Source: Hungatella sp. UBA3147 (GTDB lineage: Bacteria; Bacillota; Clostridia; Lachnospirales; Lachnospiraceae). From it: a stretch of DNA of 7,958 bases. A program made the translations under genes and the position numbers. How positions within the stretch are numbered: the first letter of the stretch is position 1; each line of letters begins with the position of its first letter. Location of the stretch: NCBI GenBank assembly GCA_002365025.1, contig DEYX01000377.1, positions 1-7,958 of the forward strand. Reading direction: 5' to 3'. Below, piece after piece: positions 6,077 to 7,958 of this stretch. Under the pieces are notes generated by a model. That model was not told where the DNA came from. It saw nothing but the letters and a program-made list of their open reading frames with translations, and made no database searches.

Positions 6077-6379
6077 TTAATCCTCCAGCGAAAGGTTAGC
6101 AGCCACCATTTCTTCCCCATAGTGGCGGTTTGCTTTTTCCTCTATTTTTGACTGCACCAAGACGCGGCCGGAATCCTCGCTTCTAAGAGCGATCACCGCA
6201 CCCCGTATTAAAAATGCCGTAGGATCTCCCAAAGGGCTCTTTCCCAGGCACTCCACAGTAGTACCCTCTATAATGCCAATATCCTGTAAGCGTCTTCTCA
6301 TATCATCATAAGCGGCCAGCTTTGCAATTACTGCTTTCTGACCCCTTTTTAAATCTGTTAAGCATATATTTTCAGACAT
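6077..6379 (-). CDS. feoA: Ferrous iron transport protein FeoA
   Basis: Small cytoplasmic SH3-like protein that works with FeoB in ferrous iron uptake. The 100-aa product shows the FeoA pattern: LTDLKRGQKAVI (7-18), the helix DMRRRLQDIGIIEGTTV (26-42), and the strand region SPLGDPTAFLIRGAVIALR (48-66). Residues 77-100 form a charged tail beyond the usual domain of about 75 aa. The second of two adjacent ATG codons (6379) was chosen because GGAGG lies 7 bases upstream; the first ATG (6382) would have only 4 bases. It is the first gene of a two-gene operon with feoB, the stop and the next start being 2 bases apart. Since feoB is truncated, this FeoA probably has no complete local partner. Confidence 0.92.
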   Translation of the reverse strand: MSENICLTDLKRGQKAVIAKLAAYDDMRRRLQDIGIIEGTTVECLGKSPLGDPTAFLIRGAVIALRSEDSGRVLVQSKIEEKANRHYGEEMVAANLSLED

Positions 6380-6410
6380 CATTCTGCCTCCATACATCTA
6401 AAAAAGTTTC

Positions 6411-6426
6411 CATATCCTAACATATG
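6411..6426. promoter_or_regulatory. Dyad CATAT-N6-ATATG upstream of feoA, candidate metalloregulator site
   Basis: A 16-base interrupted palindrome lies 32 bases before the feoA start. On the minus strand its centre reads GTTAGG, which recalls part of DtxR/IdeR-type iron boxes, but it does not match a full DtxR or Fur box. I found no convincing -35/-10 pair for feoA in 6383-6475. Confidence 0.3.
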
Positions 6427-6474
6427 CAGTAAATAAAAAACAGGTTCCACTTTATTTACACTGCTTTTTCTCTT

Positions 6475-6520
6475 CTTAAATAAGGCGGCCCCAAAGTCGA
6501 TTACCAACTTTTAGGCCGCC
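6475..6520 (-). terminator. Intrinsic terminator of the heparinase-family gene
   Basis: GGCGGCC (6484-6490) and GGCCGCC (6514-6520) make a GC-rich 7-pair stem, extended inside by AAAGT (6493-6497) against ACTTT (6507-6511). On the minus strand it is followed by TTATTT. It lies 14 bases after the stop of the gene ending at 6534 and separates it from feoA. Confidence 0.85.
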
Positions 6521-6533
6521 CTGTTTCCACCCT

Positions 6534-7958
6534 TTACATCTTATGGATCCTGCTCCATTTCCTTTCGTCCTTTTCTCCTTCCACTTCAATCACGATACAG
6601 TCCCCGTCTACAGAAAAGTTTACATTCCTGAGCAGACAAGGCCCATTGCTGCTGGTAATCACATGGGCAAATACAAGATCCGGTCCATACCCACGTTCGA
6701 TCTGGTAATTGATATCGGATATCGAGGGGTTATCTGGCCCCATCCCATCATACAATTCCATTCCCTGGTTCCAGGTAAATACCCGGGTATATATGCCTCC
6801 ATCCTCATAATCATGGATCACACTGGTTTGATCTTCTGACAAAATGGCCTTTTTCATGTGATGAAGATAGCTATATGGCTTCCTGTCAGAAAATTTTTCT
6901 ATTTCCATTCCTTCAGGCTGCTTTAACCGGTTTCCTGAAAAATGCATGACCCAGTCCACAGGCCGTTCCTTCCCTGCCCCCTTTACCTGGAATACTTCCG
7001 CAAAATAATCTTCCTCCCATGCGATTTTTCTAATCATTTTCACAGGCCGGTAAGTTTCTTCCTTCCACTGAACGATAGTAAAGCTGTCCGGCATTTCATA
7101 GGGTTTGGTCCAGTCCACTTCTGCTTCCACATATATGCCCCCATTGCTTTCTTCATAACGGGTTAGCTTTGCATTGACCGGCGCCTGATTATCTCCGCCG
7201 ATGTTTACTGTATTGTGGGAACCTGTATTCTTATAAAAATCATAGTGCATAACCGCACCGTATCCGGTAGTCCCAAGATCAGGAGATATCCTCTTTCCAT
7301 GAGCCAGATAACTGATGCCAAGACGATCATAATGATCATGCTCCCCGCCATAGCGGTCATGCTTTATCAGAAGATATCTTTCATCCTTCCCTCTTAAAAT
7401 CGTGCTCCCGGACTGCCCTGCTTCCACATGGTAATTCCCAGGCTCCATACTGCACTCAGGCAGCTCATCTGCCCCATAAATAAAGGCTTCCAGATTATCT
7501 CTCTTTTCTTCTTCATACAACTGGTTCAGTATAAATAGAAGCTTTTCTCCTCCCAGTTCCCGGTATGCAAATTCATATAAATAAAGGCTCGAGGAGGTAT
7601 GTCCGTAATTGGTATCATTTAGCATGGGAATACGGAATCCCGGTTCCAGATAGGATGCCAGCAGCTCCATCATGGATTTATAATTTGGATGACCGATATG
7701 GCTGTGAGGCGTATGAAGGGCAAACTTTTCATAGGCAAAGAAACTGGTAAGGGCATAAAAGTGATAGCCCAGTGCTCCTTCGAACCACATGTGATCCTGG
7801 AGTACCCCATTCTCCAGCTGATATAGAATCCCATAAGGCTCATAAACGGCAAACTGTATATACCGGTCAATACCAAAGATCAGTCCGATGACCGCAATGG
7901 CTGAGCTTATGATCACTTCATGATTGTGCAGCTGGTTATGGCGGTGTTCCATCAAAAA
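6534..7958 (-). CDS. Heparinase II/III-family polysaccharide lyase, 5' end outside the window
   Basis: The last 475 codons of a lyase that cleaves uronic-acid-containing polysaccharides or oligosaccharides by beta elimination. The frame is open to the right edge, and family members have a few hundred more N-terminal residues, so this is a partial gene; the TTG/ATG near 7950-7955 are internal. Numbering from the codon at 7955, residues 1-150 belong to the helical toroid, with the Asn-His pair NH at 11-12 (7920-7925) and Tyr64 in GYHFYAL as the likely catalytic set. From about 170 on is the beta-sandwich heparinase II/III domain with GEHDHYDRLG (204-213; its His/Asp residues bind metal in some relatives) and TGSHNTVNIGG (244-254). 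It could be an alginate-type, heparin/heparan-type or other glycosaminoglycan lyase (families PL12, PL15, PL17, PL21). The substrate cannot be settled from this part. No signal peptide can be judged because the N-terminus is missing. Confidence 0.88.
   Translation of the reverse strand, partial: FLMEHRHNQLHNHEVIISSAIAVIGLIFGIDRYIQFAVYEPYGILYQLENGVLQDHMWFEGALGYHFYALTSFFAYEKFALHTPHSHIGHPNYKSMMELLASYLEPGFRIPMLNDTNYGHTSSSLYLYEFAYRELGGEKLLFILNQLYEEEKRDNLEAFIYGADELPECSMEPGNYHVEAGQSGSTILRGKDERYLLIKHDRYGGEHDHYDRLGISYLAHGKRISPDLGTTGYGAVMHYDFYKNTGSHNTVNIGGDNQAPVNAKLTRYEESNGGIYVEAEVDWTKPYEMPDSFTIVQWKEETYRPVKMIRKIAWEEDYFAEVFQVKGAGKERPVDWVMHFSGNRLKQPEGMEIEKFSDRKPYSYLHHMKKAILSEDQTSVIHDYEDGGIYTRVFTWNQGMELYDGMGPDNPSISDINYQIERGYGPDLVFAHVITSSNGPCLLRNVNFSVDGDCIVIEVEGEKDERKWSRIHKM

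Noticed and set aside
6426..6469. Plus-strand terminator formed by the feoA leader inverted repeat followed by TTTTT
   Set aside because: No plus-strand gene precedes it, and the stem has a 2-base bulge and is AT-rich; kept only as a dyad in the feoA leader.
7950..7955. True start of the lyase at the TTG/ATG near the right edge
   Set aside because: The frame stays open to the edge, there is no room for a ribosome site, and the catalytic Asn-His pair would lie only about ten residues from the start, whereas relatives have a long N-terminal region before it.

Overview
The window looks like chromosomal DNA of an anaerobic Firmicute, most probably a Clostridia/Lachnospiraceae-type organism. This is inferred from the style of the proteins (a clostridial FeoA/FeoB pair, a CcdA-thioredoxin fusion, a FadR-type GntR regulator), strong AGGAGG-type ribosome sites, sigma-A-like promoters and AT-rich intergenic DNA. 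No rRNA, tRNA, CRISPR or complete insertion sequence was found. Most genes lie on the minus strand; only the GntR regulator is on the plus strand.

Layout from left to right. Positions 1-430 look like a worn accessory patch. They hold a 47-codon minus-strand gene with an excellent ribosome site, which resembles small proteins that travel with Firmicute mobile elements. They also hold a consensus-like minus-strand promoter whose predicted start coincides with the first base of a very stable hairpin. Positions 436-2489 carry an IlvD/Edd-family dehydratase (minus strand), its terminator and an AT-rich divergent control region. Positions 2490-3197 carry a FadR/FCD-type GntR regulator (plus strand). 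Regulator and dehydratase are divergent, and both promoters carry inverted repeats, so the simplest reading is a self-contained regulator/target pair, probably for a sugar acid or related hydroxy acid.

Positions 3193-4598 carry a membrane CcdA domain fused to an extracytoplasmic TlpA/ResA-like thioredoxin, with its own promoter. This is a thiol-reductant export system. Positions 4767-6379 hold feoA and feoB, a ferrous-iron uptake operon. feoB is cut off after 435 codons, immediately before its conserved CMGFGCN motif, and loses most of the membrane permease, so iron uptake by this copy is probably dead. No terminator is seen after the truncated feoB; the ccdA-type promoter begins about 40 bases further on, which suggests a deletion joined the two regions.

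Positions 6475-6520 hold a terminator, and positions 6534-7958 hold the 3' part of a heparinase II/III-family polysaccharide lyase that runs off the right edge of the window.

The strongest unusual points are the truncated feoB, the promoter fused to a hairpin at 38-129, and the palindromes placed inside the 17-base spacers of two near-consensus promoters. I do not see a clearly new multi-gene system.
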